Assembly (NCBI GenBank): GCA_016195145.1
Contig: JACQAF010000202.1
Location: 1-15,267, forward strand
Reading direction: 5' to 3'
Origin: Rhodospirillales bacterium
Lineage (GTDB): Bacteria; Pseudomonadota; Alphaproteobacteria; CACIAM-22H2
Length of the DNA stretch: 15,267 nt
Shown: positions 1-6,949 of the stretch, one piece after another
How the letters are laid out: each line of letters starts with the position of its first letter
Numbering within the stretch: the first letter of the stretch is position 1
Made by a program: the position numbers and the translations under genes
Notes under the pieces: generated by a model
Databases searched by the model: none
Seen by the model: the letters and a program-made list of their open reading frames with translations, nothing else
Told to the model about the DNA's origin: nothing

Positions 1-63
1 GACGCGGCGTTCATCGCGCCGCGCTTCCACGTCATCCAGCAGCGCATTCCGTCGGCGGCCTAG
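1..63 (+). CDS. C-terminal tail of an unidentified protein (partial)
   Basis: The window opens in an open frame that encodes 20 residues, ending IQQRIPSAA, before a TAG stop at 61-63. The start and nearly all of the protein lie outside the window, and 20 residues are too few to assign a family. The next gene begins only 4 nt after the stop, so the two are probably co-transcribed. It is called because the frame is open from base 1 and the tight spacing to the following ATG is typical of an operon. No function is proposed. Confidence 0.5.
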   Translation, partial: DAAFIAPRFHVIQQRIPSAA

Positions 64-67
64 AGCC

Positions 68-670
68 ATGCCGGTCTACGAGATTGATGGAATCGTTCCG
101 GTCGTCGATCCGACCAGCTTCATCCATCCGACGGCGAGCCTGATCGGCGACGTGATCGTCGGTCCCAACTGCTATGTCGGGCCCGGTGCGTCGCTGCGCG
201 GCGATTTCGGGCGGCTGGTGATGGTCGAAGGCTGCAATCTACAGGACAATTGCATCGTCCACGGCTTTCCCAACACCGACACGGTGATGGAGACGGATGC
301 TCATATCGGCCACGGCGCGATTCTTCACGGCTGTACGGTCAGGCGCAACGCGCTTATCGGCATGAACGCCGTGGTCATGGATGGGGCGGTGATCGGCGAG
401 AACGCCTTCGTTGCCGCGATGGCCTTCGTCAAGGCGGGGTTCGAGGTGCCGGCCGGCCAGCTCGCCGCTGGCATCCCGGCGCGCATCCTGCGCGACCTCA
501 CTGCGCAGGAGCTCGAGTGGAAGATCCAGGGCACCCACGAATACCAGGACCTGACGCGCCGCTGCCTCGCCAGCTTCAGGGAAACCCAGGCGCTTATCGC
601 ACCCGAACCCGACCGCAAGCGGGTGAGCCCCTCGACCACGCCGCCTCTCTACAAGGTCAAGGGCGGATGA
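68..670 (+). CDS. PaaY/CaiE-like gamma-carbonic-anhydrase-family hexapeptide-repeat protein
   Basis: A 200-residue protein of the left-handed beta-helix (LbH) family. Residues about 15-140 show the hexapeptide-repeat periodicity (for example IGDVIVGPNCYVGPGASLRGD). The three histidines that bind metal in gamma-class carbonic anhydrases and PaaY appear to be present at H65 (IVHGF), H82 and H87 (IGHGAILHG). The C-terminal helix (QELEWKIQGTHEYQDLTRR) is typical of PaaY and CaiE, which are about 196 residues long. PaaY of Escherichia coli is a thioesterase acting on CoA esters in phenylacetate breakdown, and CaiE is a carnitine-pathway accessory protein. No paa or cai genes are visible here, so the substrate is open. 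The fold is secure; the function within the family is not. The ATG at 68 follows the upstream stop by 4 nt, and the FkbM gene starts 25 nt downstream. Confidence 0.85.
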   Translation: MPVYEIDGIVPVVDPTSFIHPTASLIGDVIVGPNCYVGPGASLRGDFGRLVMVEGCNLQDNCIVHGFPNTDTVMETDAHIGHGAILHGCTVRRNALIGMNAVVMDGAVIGENAFVAAMAFVKAGFEVPAGQLAAGIPARILRDLTAQELEWKIQGTHEYQDLTRRCLASFRETQALIAPEPDRKRVSPSTTPPLYKVKGG

Positions 671-695
671 AACGGCCGGCGCACGACATGACGTT

Positions 696-1511
696 ATGAG
701 CGCAACATGGGCGCGCGCGCTGGCGGCGATGGTTCGCGGATTGACGCGGCCGTTGAAGCCGTGGCGGCGGCGGACGACCCAGGCGCTGGTTTCGGAATAT
801 CTGGCGCTCGATCTCGACGCGCCGACAAAGCTCGGCCCGCTCAAATTCCACTGCCCGACCCGCGAATCGCTGCACTTCGTGCGCGAGTTCTCCTTTCGCG
901 AGCCCGATACCCTCGCCTGGATCGAGAGCTTTCAACCGGGTGACGTGTTGTGGGATATCGGGGCCAATGTCGGGCAGTACGCGCTTTATGCGGCGCTCCG
1001 GCCGGGCGTCAGGGTTCTCGCTTTCGAGCCCGGCGCGGCAAGCTTCGCTGCCTTGATGCGCAATATCGAGATGAACGACATGAGCGATCGCATCGCCGCC
1101 TATTGCCTGGCCTTCGATGCGCGCACCGCTCTCGATACCCTCAATATGGCGCGAACCGACGCCGGCTCGTCGATGCACGCCGTCGGCACCGACGAAGACG
1201 CTTTCGGCCGGCGGATTGCGGTCAGGTTCCGTCAGGCGATCCCGGTCTGCACGGTTGACCGCTTCGTTGCGACCTTCGGGCCGTCGCTGCCCACCCATCT
1301 CAAGATCGACGTCGATTCGATCGAAGACCGGATCGTCGCCGGGGCGGCGGAAACCCTGCGCTCGCCGGAACTGAAATCGGTGATGATCGAGCTTGAAGGC
1401 GACCGGGGGACGCCGCGCAATCGCGCCATTGTCGCCGCGATCGAGGCGGCCGGCCTTGCCGCTGCTGCTGCCGGCACGCCTTCGGCCAACGTATTGTTCC
1501 GCCGGCCCTGA
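696..1511 (+). CDS. FkbM-family SAM-dependent methyltransferase
   Basis: A 271-residue soluble protein with the FkbM-family layout. Motif I of the SAM-binding Rossmann fold is VLWDIGANVGQYAL (84-97), followed by the acidic motif AFEPG (109-113) at the end of strand 2. TVDRF (186-190) and HLKIDVDSIE (201-210) match the conserved T-x-D and LKIDVEG-E motifs near the catalytic site. FkbM enzymes are O-methyltransferases, usually acting on sugars, lipids or polyketide hydroxyls; the acceptor cannot be read from the sequence. The basic N-terminal 35 residues are variable. Its stop lies 7 nt from the stop of the convergent gamma-glutamyltransferase-family gene, leaving no room for a dedicated terminator. 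It shows no clear functional link to the operon on the right of the window. Confidence 0.88.
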   Translation: MSATWARALAAMVRGLTRPLKPWRRRTTQALVSEYLALDLDAPTKLGPLKFHCPTRESLHFVREFSFREPDTLAWIESFQPGDVLWDIGANVGQYALYAALRPGVRVLAFEPGAASFAALMRNIEMNDMSDRIAAYCLAFDARTALDTLNMARTDAGSSMHAVGTDEDAFGRRIAVRFRQAIPVCTVDRFVATFGPSLPTHLKIDVDSIEDRIVAGAAETLRSPELKSVMIELEGDRGTPRNRAIVAAIEAAGLAAAAAGTPSANVLFRRP

Positions 1512-1518
1512 CGAAAAG

Positions 1519-3327
1519 CTACCGCCCGACGGCGTAGGCCTGTTGCAGGCGCGGAGTTGCGGCGGCGAGCATCAGCGCGCCTTCCTTTTTGACCGCGCAG
1601 TTGCGCCCGAGCGCCCAGTCATCGGTCATCTCGACCTCGTGGCCGCGGCGTTTCATCTCGGCGATCGTCGCGGCGGGGAAGCGGCGCTCGACGATCATCT
1701 TCGCCGGCGCCGCCTGGCGCGGATAAAACGAGTTCGGCCAGTGGTCGCTTTGCAGCATCGGCGCGTCGATGGCGGCCTGAAGGTTGAGGCCGTGCTCGAC
1801 ATGGCGCAGGAAGAACTGGACGATCCACTGATCCTGGTTGTCGCCGCCGGGCGAGCCGAAGGCGAGCCACGGCTTGCCGTCCCTATGGGCAAGGGTGGGG
1901 GTGAGCGTAGTGCGCGGCCGGCGACCGGGGGCGAGGCTGCTCGGCAGCCCGTCCTCCAGCCAGAACATCTGGGCCCGCGTGCCGAGACAGAAGCCAAGTT
2001 CGGGGATGATGGGCGAGCTTTGCAGCCAGCCGCCCGAAGGCGTGCAGGCGACCATGTTGCCCCAGCGGTCGATGACGTCGCGATGGCAGGTATCGCCCTC
2101 GGCCGGCCCGCGCGCCGCCTCGGCGGTCTCGCGTTCGACCCGCGTCGGCTCGCCGGCGCCGAGGGCGGCGGACACGATGCCGGTCTTGTAGGCGGGCAGG
2201 CGCGGCGTTCGCCCGTCGGGCGCGCCGGGGCGCAGTTCGCGCGATGCGGTCGGGCCGATCAGCTTGCGCCGCGCGTCGTTATAGGCGTCGCTCAGCAGCG
2301 CCGCCATCGGCACGTCGACGAAATCCGGATCGCCGTACCAGGCGTCGCGGTCGGCATAGGCGAGCTTCTTCGCCTCGACCAACGTGTGGACGAAATCGGG
2401 GCCGAGCGTATCCATGCCGGCGACATCGAACCCCTTGAGCAGGGCCAGCACCTGGAAGAACACCGGGCTTTGCGCCCACGGCCCGGCCTTGAACACGCGC
2501 ACGCCGCGATAATCGTAGGCGAGCGGCTTTTCCCATGTCGCCTGCCAGCCGGCGAAGTCGGTTGCGGCAAGCACGCCGCGATGCCGCCGGCCCGAGGCGT
2601 CCATCGCCGCGGTCGAGGTCGAGAACCGGCCGATCGCCTCGGCGATGAAACCTTTGTAGAAACACGCGCGCGCCGCCTCGATCTGTCGCTCGCGGTCGGC
2701 CCCGGCGGCCGAGGCTTCCTTGAGAATGCGCGCATAGGTGTCGGCCAGTGCCCGGTTGACGAACATCTCGCCCGCCTGCGGCGCCTTGTTGCCGGGCAGA
2801 TAGATGGCGGCCGAGGATTTCCATTCGCTGCGGAACAGCTCGGCGACGCCGGCGATCGCCGCCGCCGCGCCGGCGATCAGTGGTGCTCCGTTGCGCGCAT
2901 AGGAAATGGCGGGGGCCAGAACCTCGGCCAGGGTCATCGTACCGTGATCGCGCAGCAGCAGCATCCACGCGTCGAACGCGCCGGGAATGACGGCGGCCAG
3001 CAGACCGGTGCCGGGGACGAGATCGAGTCCCTCGGATTTATAATGCGCGATGGTGGCGCCGGCGGGCGCCACGCCCTGGCCGCACAGCACGGCGGGCGAT
3101 GCGGCGTCGGCCGGCTGGGCAATGATCACCGCATCGCCGCCGAGACCGTTCATGTGCGGTTCGACGACCTGGAGCATGAAGCCGGCGGCGACGGCGGCGT
3201 CGAAGGCGTTGCCGCCTTTTTCAAGAACCGCCATGCCGATTTGCGAGGCGAGCCAGTGGGTCGAGGCGACGACGCCGAACGTGCCGGCGATTTCCGGGCG
3301 GGTGGTGAACGAAGCGGGCGTCGGCAT
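1519..3327 (-). CDS. Gamma-glutamyltransferase-family protein (Ntn hydrolase)
   Basis: A 602-residue protein covering the whole gamma-glutamyltranspeptidase fold. GGNAFDAAVA (38-47) is the N-terminal family signature. GDTCHRDVIDRWGNMVA (411-427) holds T413, the expected autoprocessing site and catalytic nucleophile. GSPGGD (491-496) lies in the oxyanion region. Family members self-cleave into a large subunit (here about 1-412) and a small subunit (413-602), then hydrolyse or transfer gamma-glutamyl or acyl groups. There is no signal peptide (MPTPASFTTRPEIAG), so it is probably cytoplasmic, unlike periplasmic E. coli Ggt. This GDTCH subgroup is often annotated only as GGT family, and its substrate is unknown. 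An AAGGA ribosome-binding site lies 7 nt upstream of the chosen ATG, with a promoter further up. The GntR gene lies upstream on the same strand. Confidence 0.88.
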   Translation of the reverse strand: MPTPASFTTRPEIAGTFGVVASTHWLASQIGMAVLEKGGNAFDAAVAAGFMLQVVEPHMNGLGGDAVIIAQPADAASPAVLCGQGVAPAGATIAHYKSEGLDLVPGTGLLAAVIPGAFDAWMLLLRDHGTMTLAEVLAPAISYARNGAPLIAGAAAAIAGVAELFRSEWKSSAAIYLPGNKAPQAGEMFVNRALADTYARILKEASAAGADRERQIEAARACFYKGFIAEAIGRFSTSTAAMDASGRRHRGVLAATDFAGWQATWEKPLAYDYRGVRVFKAGPWAQSPVFFQVLALLKGFDVAGMDTLGPDFVHTLVEAKKLAYADRDAWYGDPDFVDVPMAALLSDAYNDARRKLIGPTASRELRPGAPDGRTPRLPAYKTGIVSAALGAGEPTRVERETAEAARGPAEGDTCHRDVIDRWGNMVACTPSGGWLQSSPIIPELGFCLGTRAQMFWLEDGLPSSLAPGRRPRTTLTPTLAHRDGKPWLAFGSPGGDNQDQWIVQFFLRHVEHGLNLQAAIDAPMLQSDHWPNSFYPRQAAPAKMIVERRFPAATIAEMKRRGHEVEMTDDWALGRNCAVKKEGALMLAAATPRLQQAYAVGR

Positions 3328-3366
3328 GGGTGGGTCCTTGGAGCGGCAGGTGGGAATCTGCCTTCG

Positions 3367-3395
3367 ACTATAGGGACGCGGGATCGCCGCGACAA
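3367..3395 (-). promoter_or_regulatory. Candidate sigma70 promoter for the gamma-glutamyltransferase-family gene
   Basis: Read on the - strand, a TTGTCG -35 hexamer (3395-3390) and a TATAGT -10 hexamer (3372-3367) are separated by exactly 17 nt. The -10 ends 39 nt before the ATG at 3327. It sits in the 94-nt gap between the GntR gene and the GGT-family gene, so the latter may have its own promoter as well as read-through. Assignment is by consensus resemblance only. Confidence 0.5.
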
Positions 3396-3421
3396 CATGA
3401 CGAAAGGCGAAGCCGGCCGGT

Positions 3422-4141
3422 TTACTCGATCTCGCTCACATAATGATGATCGGCGGTGTCGCAGTGGCTGACCCGCCATTCGACCGCATGGCCGTCGAGG
3501 GCATAGGCGAGGCGGTCGATTTCGAGCAGCGGCGCGCCGGCGGCAAGGCGCAGCAGCTTCGCTTCTTCGGCGTTCGCCGCTATGGCCTTCAGCGCCTCGA
3601 CCGCGCGGGCGACGGTAACGCCGTAAACCAGCTCGTAATGGCGGTAGAGCTCGTTGGGCAGATCGCTATCCTTTTCGAGACCGGGAAACCGCGCCGCCGG
3701 CAAGGCGATGCGCTCGACGATCGCCTCGCGGCCGCCAAGGAGGCGCATGCGTTTGAGACGCACGACGCCGGCATCGGCCTTGAGGTCGAGCCGCGCCGCC
3801 TCGGCTTTGGTCGCCTTGGCGGCGCGAACGGCGAGGAGGCGGCTACCGGGCAGGGCGCGCGCGCCATCGTCGCCGACGAGATGGAAGAAATGGAACAGCG
3901 CCCGTTGCGGCGTGTGAGTGGCGACAAAGGTGCCCTTGCCCTGCTGGCGGACGACGAGATTTTGCTGGGCGAGTTCGTCGAGCGCCTTGCGCACCGTGCC
4001 CTGACTCACGCCGAATTCGCCAGCAAGGCTGGTTTCCGACGGCAAGCCTTCGCCCGGCCGCCACGCGCCGGTGACGAGGCGACGGACCAGCAGGTCCTTC
4101 ACCTGGACATAGAGCGGCTTGAAATCGGGACTGTCCTGCAT
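3422..4141 (-). CDS. GntR-family (HutC subfamily) transcriptional regulator with UTRA domain
   Basis: A 239-residue regulator. Residues about 8-75 form the winged helix-turn-helix of GntR proteins (PLYVQVKDLLVRRLVTGAWR, then LPSETSLAGEFGVSQGTVRKALDEL, then the wing RQQGKGTFVA). Residues about 95-232 fit the UTRA ligand-binding domain (ARFPGLE, PLLEIDRLAYALDGHAVEW). It is divergent from the catabolic operon starting at 4266, and the 124-bp space between them contains a strong palindrome only 20 nt upstream of this start codon. The simplest inference is that it controls both the operon and itself, with a pathway intermediate as inducer; it would then be the functional counterpart of SuyR-type regulators of sulfolactate genes. 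No clear Shine-Dalgarno sequence precedes the ATG, so a leaderless or very short leader is possible. The family call is firm; target and ligand are inferred. Confidence 0.9.
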   Translation of the reverse strand: MQDSPDFKPLYVQVKDLLVRRLVTGAWRPGEGLPSETSLAGEFGVSQGTVRKALDELAQQNLVVRQQGKGTFVATHTPQRALFHFFHLVGDDGARALPGSRLLAVRAAKATKAEAARLDLKADAGVVRLKRMRLLGGREAIVERIALPAARFPGLEKDSDLPNELYRHYELVYGVTVARAVEALKAIAANAEEAKLLRLAAGAPLLEIDRLAYALDGHAVEWRVSHCDTADHHYVSEIE

Positions 4142-4160
4142 GGCCGGATCGTAGCACAGC

Positions 4161-4184
4161 CTTATGTCTTATATAAGATATAAG
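4161..4184. promoter_or_regulatory. 24-bp palindromic operator candidate with four CTTAT/ATAAG half-sites
   Basis: A dyad centred between 4172 and 4173 pairs 23 of 24 positions with itself; only the pair 4166/4179 fails. Its core, TCTTATATAAGA (4167-4178), is a perfect 12-bp palindrome. The left arm has CTTAT at 4161 and 4168, the right arm ATAAG at 4173 and 4180, so each half-site recurs 7 bp apart. It is a marked AT-rich island in GC-rich DNA, 20 bp from the GntR start and 7 bp upstream of the -35 of the rightward promoter. GntR proteins bind such dyads as dimers, so this is the likely operator. The binding protein is inferred from position. Confidence 0.75.
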
Positions 4185-4191
4185 AATCAAG

Positions 4192-4221
4192 TTGACTCGC
4201 GCCGGCCGAACGCCCTAGCCT
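4192..4221 (+). promoter_or_regulatory. Candidate sigma70 promoter of the suy/sdh-like operon
   Basis: TTGACT (4192-4197) matches the -35 consensus well. A weaker -10, TAGCCT (4216-4221), follows after 18 nt and resembles the degenerate -10 boxes common in alphaproteobacteria. Transcription would start near 4228, giving a leader of about 38 nt before the ATG at 4266. The palindrome at 4161-4184 lies just upstream of the -35, where a bound regulator could contact or occlude polymerase. Confidence 0.5.
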
Positions 4222-4265
4222 CGGCCAAGAAACAATAACCGTCGGCAAACCGCGAAGGGGCAGGC

Positions 4266-4550
4266 ATGGCGACGCATTTCATCGTGCACGACAAGAAAGA
4301 CACCGTCGGCGTCATCGTCGTCGAGGGGGTCAAGGCCGGGCAGACCCTGACCGGCTGGGTGATGGAGGACGATTCGACAATCGCGGTAAAGGCGCTCGAT
4401 CCCGTGCCGCTCGGCCACAAGATCGCCCTCGGCGACATCAAGAAGGGCGACACGGTTTTCAAGTACGGTCACGATATCGGCCGGGTGGTCGACAAGATCG
4501 GCAAGGGCCGGCACGTCCACGTTCACAACGTCAAGACCAAGAGGTGGTAG
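4266..4550 (+). CDS. suyA: UxaA-family small subunit (SAF domain), SuyA-like sulfolactate sulfo-lyase alpha subunit
   Basis: A 94-residue protein that is essentially one SAF domain, as in the small subunits of split UxaA/GarD-family lyases. GHKIALGDIKKGDTVFKYG (50-68) is the core SAF motif, and the C-terminus HVHNVKTKRW (85-94) is as I recall it for SuyA proteins. SuyA with SuyB forms (2R)-3-sulfolactate sulfo-lyase, an iron-dependent enzyme that splits sulfolactate into pyruvate and sulfite. The large subunit follows after 2 nt. A GAAGGGG ribosome-binding site (4254-4260) sits 5 nt before the ATG. The family is certain; the sulfolactate assignment rests on resemblance plus the SlcC-, ComC- and exporter-like neighbours. 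The alternative is the small subunit of an altronate or galactarate dehydratase-like enzyme. Confidence 0.75.
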   Translation: MATHFIVHDKKDTVGVIVVEGVKAGQTLTGWVMEDDSTIAVKALDPVPLGHKIALGDIKKGDTVFKYGHDIGRVVDKIGKGRHVHVHNVKTKRW

Positions 4551-4552
4551 CC

Positions 4553-5752
4553 ATGGCCAAGAGCATCGCCAAGCGCAAGCCGAACGGCCGGCCGCTATCC
4601 TTCTTCGGTTATCGCCGCGGCAACGGTCGCGTCGCCATCCGCAACCACGTCGTCATCCTGCCGCTCGACGATCTGTCGAACGCGGCCGCCGAAGCGGTGG
4701 CCAACAACATCAAGGGCACGATGGCGCTGCCGCACGCCTATGGCCGGCTGCAGTTCGGCGAGGATCTGGAGCTGCATTTCCGTACCCTGATCGGCACCGG
4801 AGCCAATCCCAACGTCGCCGCCTGCATCGTCATCGGCATCGAGCCGGGCTGGACCGGCCGCGTCGTCGAGGGGATCAAGAAGACCGGCAAGCCGGTCGCC
4901 GGTTTCGCCATCGAGGGCAAGGGCGACATCGCGACCATCGCCGACGCTTCGCGCACGGCCAAGGACTTCCTCCATTGGGCGAGCGAGCTGCAGCGCGAGG
5001 AATGCCGGATCGACGAGCTTTTCGTTTCGACCAAATGCGGCGAGAGCGACACCACGTCGGGCCTCGCCTCGTGCCCGACGGTCGGCAATTTGATCGACAA
5101 GATCGATCCCATGGGCGCGACGACCTGCTTCGGCGAAACCTCGGAGCTGACCGGGGCCGAGGCGGTGTGCGCCAGCCGCGCCGCGAACAAGCAGACGGCC
5201 GAAAAATTCATGGCCACCTTCCGCGCCTATCAGCAGATGATCGATCGCCACAAGACCAACGATCTGTCCGAATCGCAGCCGACCAAGGGCAACATCGCCG
5301 GCGGCCTGACGACGATCGAGGAAAAGGCGTTTGGCAACCTGCAGAAAATCGGCCACAAGACCAAATATATCGACGTGCTCAAGCCGGCCGAGGAACCGAA
5401 GAAGGGCGCCGGCCTGTATTTCATGGACACATCGTCGGCGGCGGCCGAATGCGTGACGCTGCAGGCGGCGGCCGGGTTCGTCGTCCACCTGTTTCCGACC
5501 GGCCAGGGCAACGTCATCGGCAACCCGATCGAGCCGGTGATCAAGCTTACCGCCAATCCGAAGACGGTGCGCGAAATGGGCGAGCATATCGACCTCGACG
5601 TTTCGGGCATTCTGCGGCGCGAGATGACGCTCGACGAGGCCGGCGACCGGCTGATCGACATCATGATCCGCACCTGCAACGGCCGGCTCACCGCGGCCGA
5701 GGCGCTCGGCCATCGCGAGTTCGTACTGACCAAGCTTTATCAAAGCGCCTGA
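4553..5752 (+). CDS. suyB: UxaA-family large subunit, SuyB-like sulfolactate sulfo-lyase beta subunit
   Basis: A 399-residue lyase subunit. GYRRGNGRVAIRNHVVILP (19-37) is the family's N-terminal signature. KCGESDTTSGLASCPTVG (161-178) and FPTGQGNVIGNPI (314-326) are conserved core motifs. Segments such as DDLSNAAAEAVANNIKGT (39-56), PHAYGRLQFG (60-69) and LHFRTLIGTGANPNVAA (74-90) recall SuyB more than altronate or galactarate dehydratases. With the SAF subunit it would cleave the C-S bond of 3-sulfolactate, giving pyruvate and sulfite in the cytoplasm. The ATG at 4553 is preferred over a GTG at 4544 because an AGAGGTGG ribosome-binding site (4540-4547) sits 5 nt upstream of it and overlaps the GTG. 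The next gene is 121 nt away, the largest gap inside this gene set. Substrate is inferred, not proven. Confidence 0.75.
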   Translation: MAKSIAKRKPNGRPLSFFGYRRGNGRVAIRNHVVILPLDDLSNAAAEAVANNIKGTMALPHAYGRLQFGEDLELHFRTLIGTGANPNVAACIVIGIEPGWTGRVVEGIKKTGKPVAGFAIEGKGDIATIADASRTAKDFLHWASELQREECRIDELFVSTKCGESDTTSGLASCPTVGNLIDKIDPMGATTCFGETSELTGAEAVCASRAANKQTAEKFMATFRAYQQMIDRHKTNDLSESQPTKGNIAGGLTTIEEKAFGNLQKIGHKTKYIDVLKPAEEPKKGAGLYFMDTSSAAAECVTLQAAAGFVVHLFPTGQGNVIGNPIEPVIKLTANPKTVREMGEHIDLDVSGILRREMTLDEAGDRLIDIMIRTCNGRLTAAEALGHREFVLTKLYQSA

Positions 5753-5812
5753 TCGCGCCGATCGCTTTCGCCCGGATGGCGGAGGCGCAAGAACAAAAAC
5801 GCCGCCGCCGCG

Positions 5813-5827
5813 CCTCCCGCCGGGAGG
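5813..5827 (+). other. GC-rich intercistronic hairpin
   Basis: Inside the 121-nt gap between the SuyB-like and Fe-S subunit genes, CCTCCC (5813-5818) and GGGAGG (5822-5827) pair perfectly around a 3-nt GCC loop. No T-tract follows, so this is not an intrinsic terminator. It might act as an mRNA-processing or stability element, or be chance in GC-rich DNA. The rest of the gap (5753-5873) holds no convincing gene. Confidence 0.3.
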
Positions 5828-5861
5828 GCGGCCGGACGGCGCCAGCGCAAGAGCGTCGAGG

Positions 5862-5866
5862 GGAGG
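5862..5866 (+). promoter_or_regulatory. Shine-Dalgarno sequence that sets a GTG start
   Basis: GGAGG at 5862-5866, within a longer purine run (GGGGAGGAAG), lies 7 nt upstream of GTG 5874. No ATG is placed suitably in that frame, so this site supports the GTG as the real start of the Fe-S subunit. The residue numbering of its cysteine ligands agrees. Confidence 0.65.
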
Positions 5867-5873
5867 AAGCGAA

Positions 5874-6599
5874 GTGCCTGCCGACGGCGGAACGCTCGAA
5901 GTCCGGGTTTGGCGCGGCGGCGCCGAGGGCCGCTACGTGCCCTATGCCGTGCCGCGCCGGCAGAGCCAGACCGTGCTCGACGCGGTAAGCTATATCCAGC
6001 GCCATCTCGACGCCAGCCTGTCATACCGCTTCGCCTGCCGCGTCGGCATGTGCGGATCGTGCGCGATGACGGTCAATGGCAAGCCGCGCTGGACCTGCCG
6101 CACCCATGTCGCCAAGGTCGCGCGCGGCGGCGCGCTCACTGTCGGGCCGTTGCGCAACCTGCCGGTGATCAAGGACCTCGCCTGCGACATGGCGCCGTTT
6201 TTCGACAAATGGGCGAAGGCGGAGGGCCGCTTCCGTCCGCCGACCGAGCCGGCGCGCGATTTCGTTCCGGTACGGCCGGCGAGCCCAGCCCGCCAGGCGG
6301 CGGACGCTGGGATCGAGTGCATCGGCTGCGCGGTATGCTACGCCGCCTGCGACGTGGTGGCGGCCAATCCCGACTATCTCGGCCCGGCGGCGCTCAACCG
6401 CGCCTGGACGCTGGTCAACGACGTGCGCGATGCGGGGCAGCGCGAGCGTCTTGCGGCCGTCGCCGGCGACGCCGGATGCCACGCCTGCCATTCGCAGCAG
6501 GGGTGCCGCGAATATTGCCCGAAACATCTCAACCCCACCGCTGCCATTGCCGGGCTTAAACGTGTGACCGCGCGCGCCGCGCTCAAAGGGGAAATCTGA
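5874..6599 (+). CDS. Succinate dehydrogenase/fumarate reductase-type iron-sulfur subunit
   Basis: A 241-residue electron-transfer subunit with all cluster ligands. The N-terminal ferredoxin domain has C55, C60, C63 (CRVGMCGSC) and C75 for the [2Fe-2S] centre. The C-terminal domain has C149, C152, C155 and C159 (CIGCAVCYAAC) plus C202, C205, C211 and C215 (GCREYCPKHLNP), enough for the [4Fe-4S] and [3Fe-4S] centres. The spacing is nearly that of E. coli SdhB and FrdB, and the CYAAC form is more FrdB-like. It should pass electrons between the flavoprotein at 11966-13690 and the two membrane anchors that follow at once (1-nt overlap). Unusually, the flavoprotein gene is 5.4 kb away with transport and hydratase genes between. 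The start is GTG with a good ribosome-binding site. It is probably not the housekeeping TCA-cycle enzyme, given this context. Confidence 0.9.
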   Translation: MPADGGTLEVRVWRGGAEGRYVPYAVPRRQSQTVLDAVSYIQRHLDASLSYRFACRVGMCGSCAMTVNGKPRWTCRTHVAKVARGGALTVGPLRNLPVIKDLACDMAPFFDKWAKAEGRFRPPTEPARDFVPVRPASPARQAADAGIECIGCAVCYAACDVVAANPDYLGPAALNRAWTLVNDVRDAGQRERLAAVAGDAGCHACHSQQGCREYCPKHLNPTAAIAGLKRVTARAALKGEI

Positions 6600-6949
6600 T
6601 GGCCCGGCCGCTCGCCCCGCGTATCGAAACCCTGCTGTGGACGGCCCAGCGCGCCTCGGCCGCGGCGCTCGGCCTGTGCGTCGCGGTCCATCTCGTGACC
6701 ATCGTACTCGCGGTGCGCGGCGGATTGAGCGCGGCCGAAATCCTCGCCCGCACGCGCGGCGGAATCACCTGGCTTTTATTTTATGGGCTGTTTGTCGTCG
6801 CGGTGGCGATCCATGCGCCGATCGGCCTCAGATCGATCTTGCGCGAGACGACTGCGTGGCGCGGTCGCTCGCTCGACCTTGCGTGCGGGCTGTTCGCGCT
6901 CGCCCTCGTTGTCTTCGGCTGGCGTGCCGTCGGGGGGCTGTTCCGATGA
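6599..6949 (+). CDS. SDH/FRD-type membrane anchor, cytochrome b-like subunit 1
   Basis: A 116-residue hydrophobic protein with three predicted transmembrane helices (about 17-38, 56-76 and 93-112). The first begins with QRASAAALGLCVAVH, whose H31 is placed like a haem ligand or quinone-site residue. The second ends IHAPIGLRSILRE, with H72 in the H-x-x-x-G-L-R arrangement seen in SdhC-type anchors. The ATG shares one base with the stop of the Fe-S subunit gene, and the next anchor overlaps it by 4 nt, so translation is probably coupled. The role would be to hold the dehydrogenase at the cytoplasmic face and exchange electrons with quinone. Family placement rests on size, topology, motifs and gene order; haem content cannot be proved from sequence. 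Confidence 0.75.
   Translation: MARPLAPRIETLLWTAQRASAAALGLCVAVHLVTIVLAVRGGLSAAEILARTRGGITWLLFYGLFVVAVAIHAPIGLRSILRETTAWRGRSLDLACGLFALALVVFGWRAVGGLFR

Noticed and set aside
3396..3421. GC-rich inverted repeat (GCCGGCCGG) just after the GntR stop as a terminator
   Set aside because: Too short an arm and no T-tract in the direction of transcription.
1393..3471. A 692-codon + strand open frame opposite the gamma-glutamyltransferase-family gene
   Set aside because: Composition is dominated by Arg, Gly and Ala with no recognisable domain. It mirrors the real - strand gene, which has full family motifs. Long antisense frames are expected in GC-rich DNA.
4595..5743. A 382-codon - strand open frame opposite the SuyB-like gene
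   Set aside because: Antisense shadow; the + strand protein has clear UxaA-family motifs and a good ribosome-binding site.
4266..5752. Reading the UxaA-family pair as altronate or galactarate dehydratase
   Set aside because: Not excluded, but the sequence segments recalled for SuyAB, plus SlcC-, ComC- and TauE-like neighbours and the absence of hexuronate genes, make sulfolactate sulfo-lyase the better call.
5776..5988. Small + strand reading frame starting in the gap after the SuyB-like gene
   Set aside because: Its translation is Arg/Ala-rich, overlaps the Fe-S subunit out of frame and has no proper start signal.
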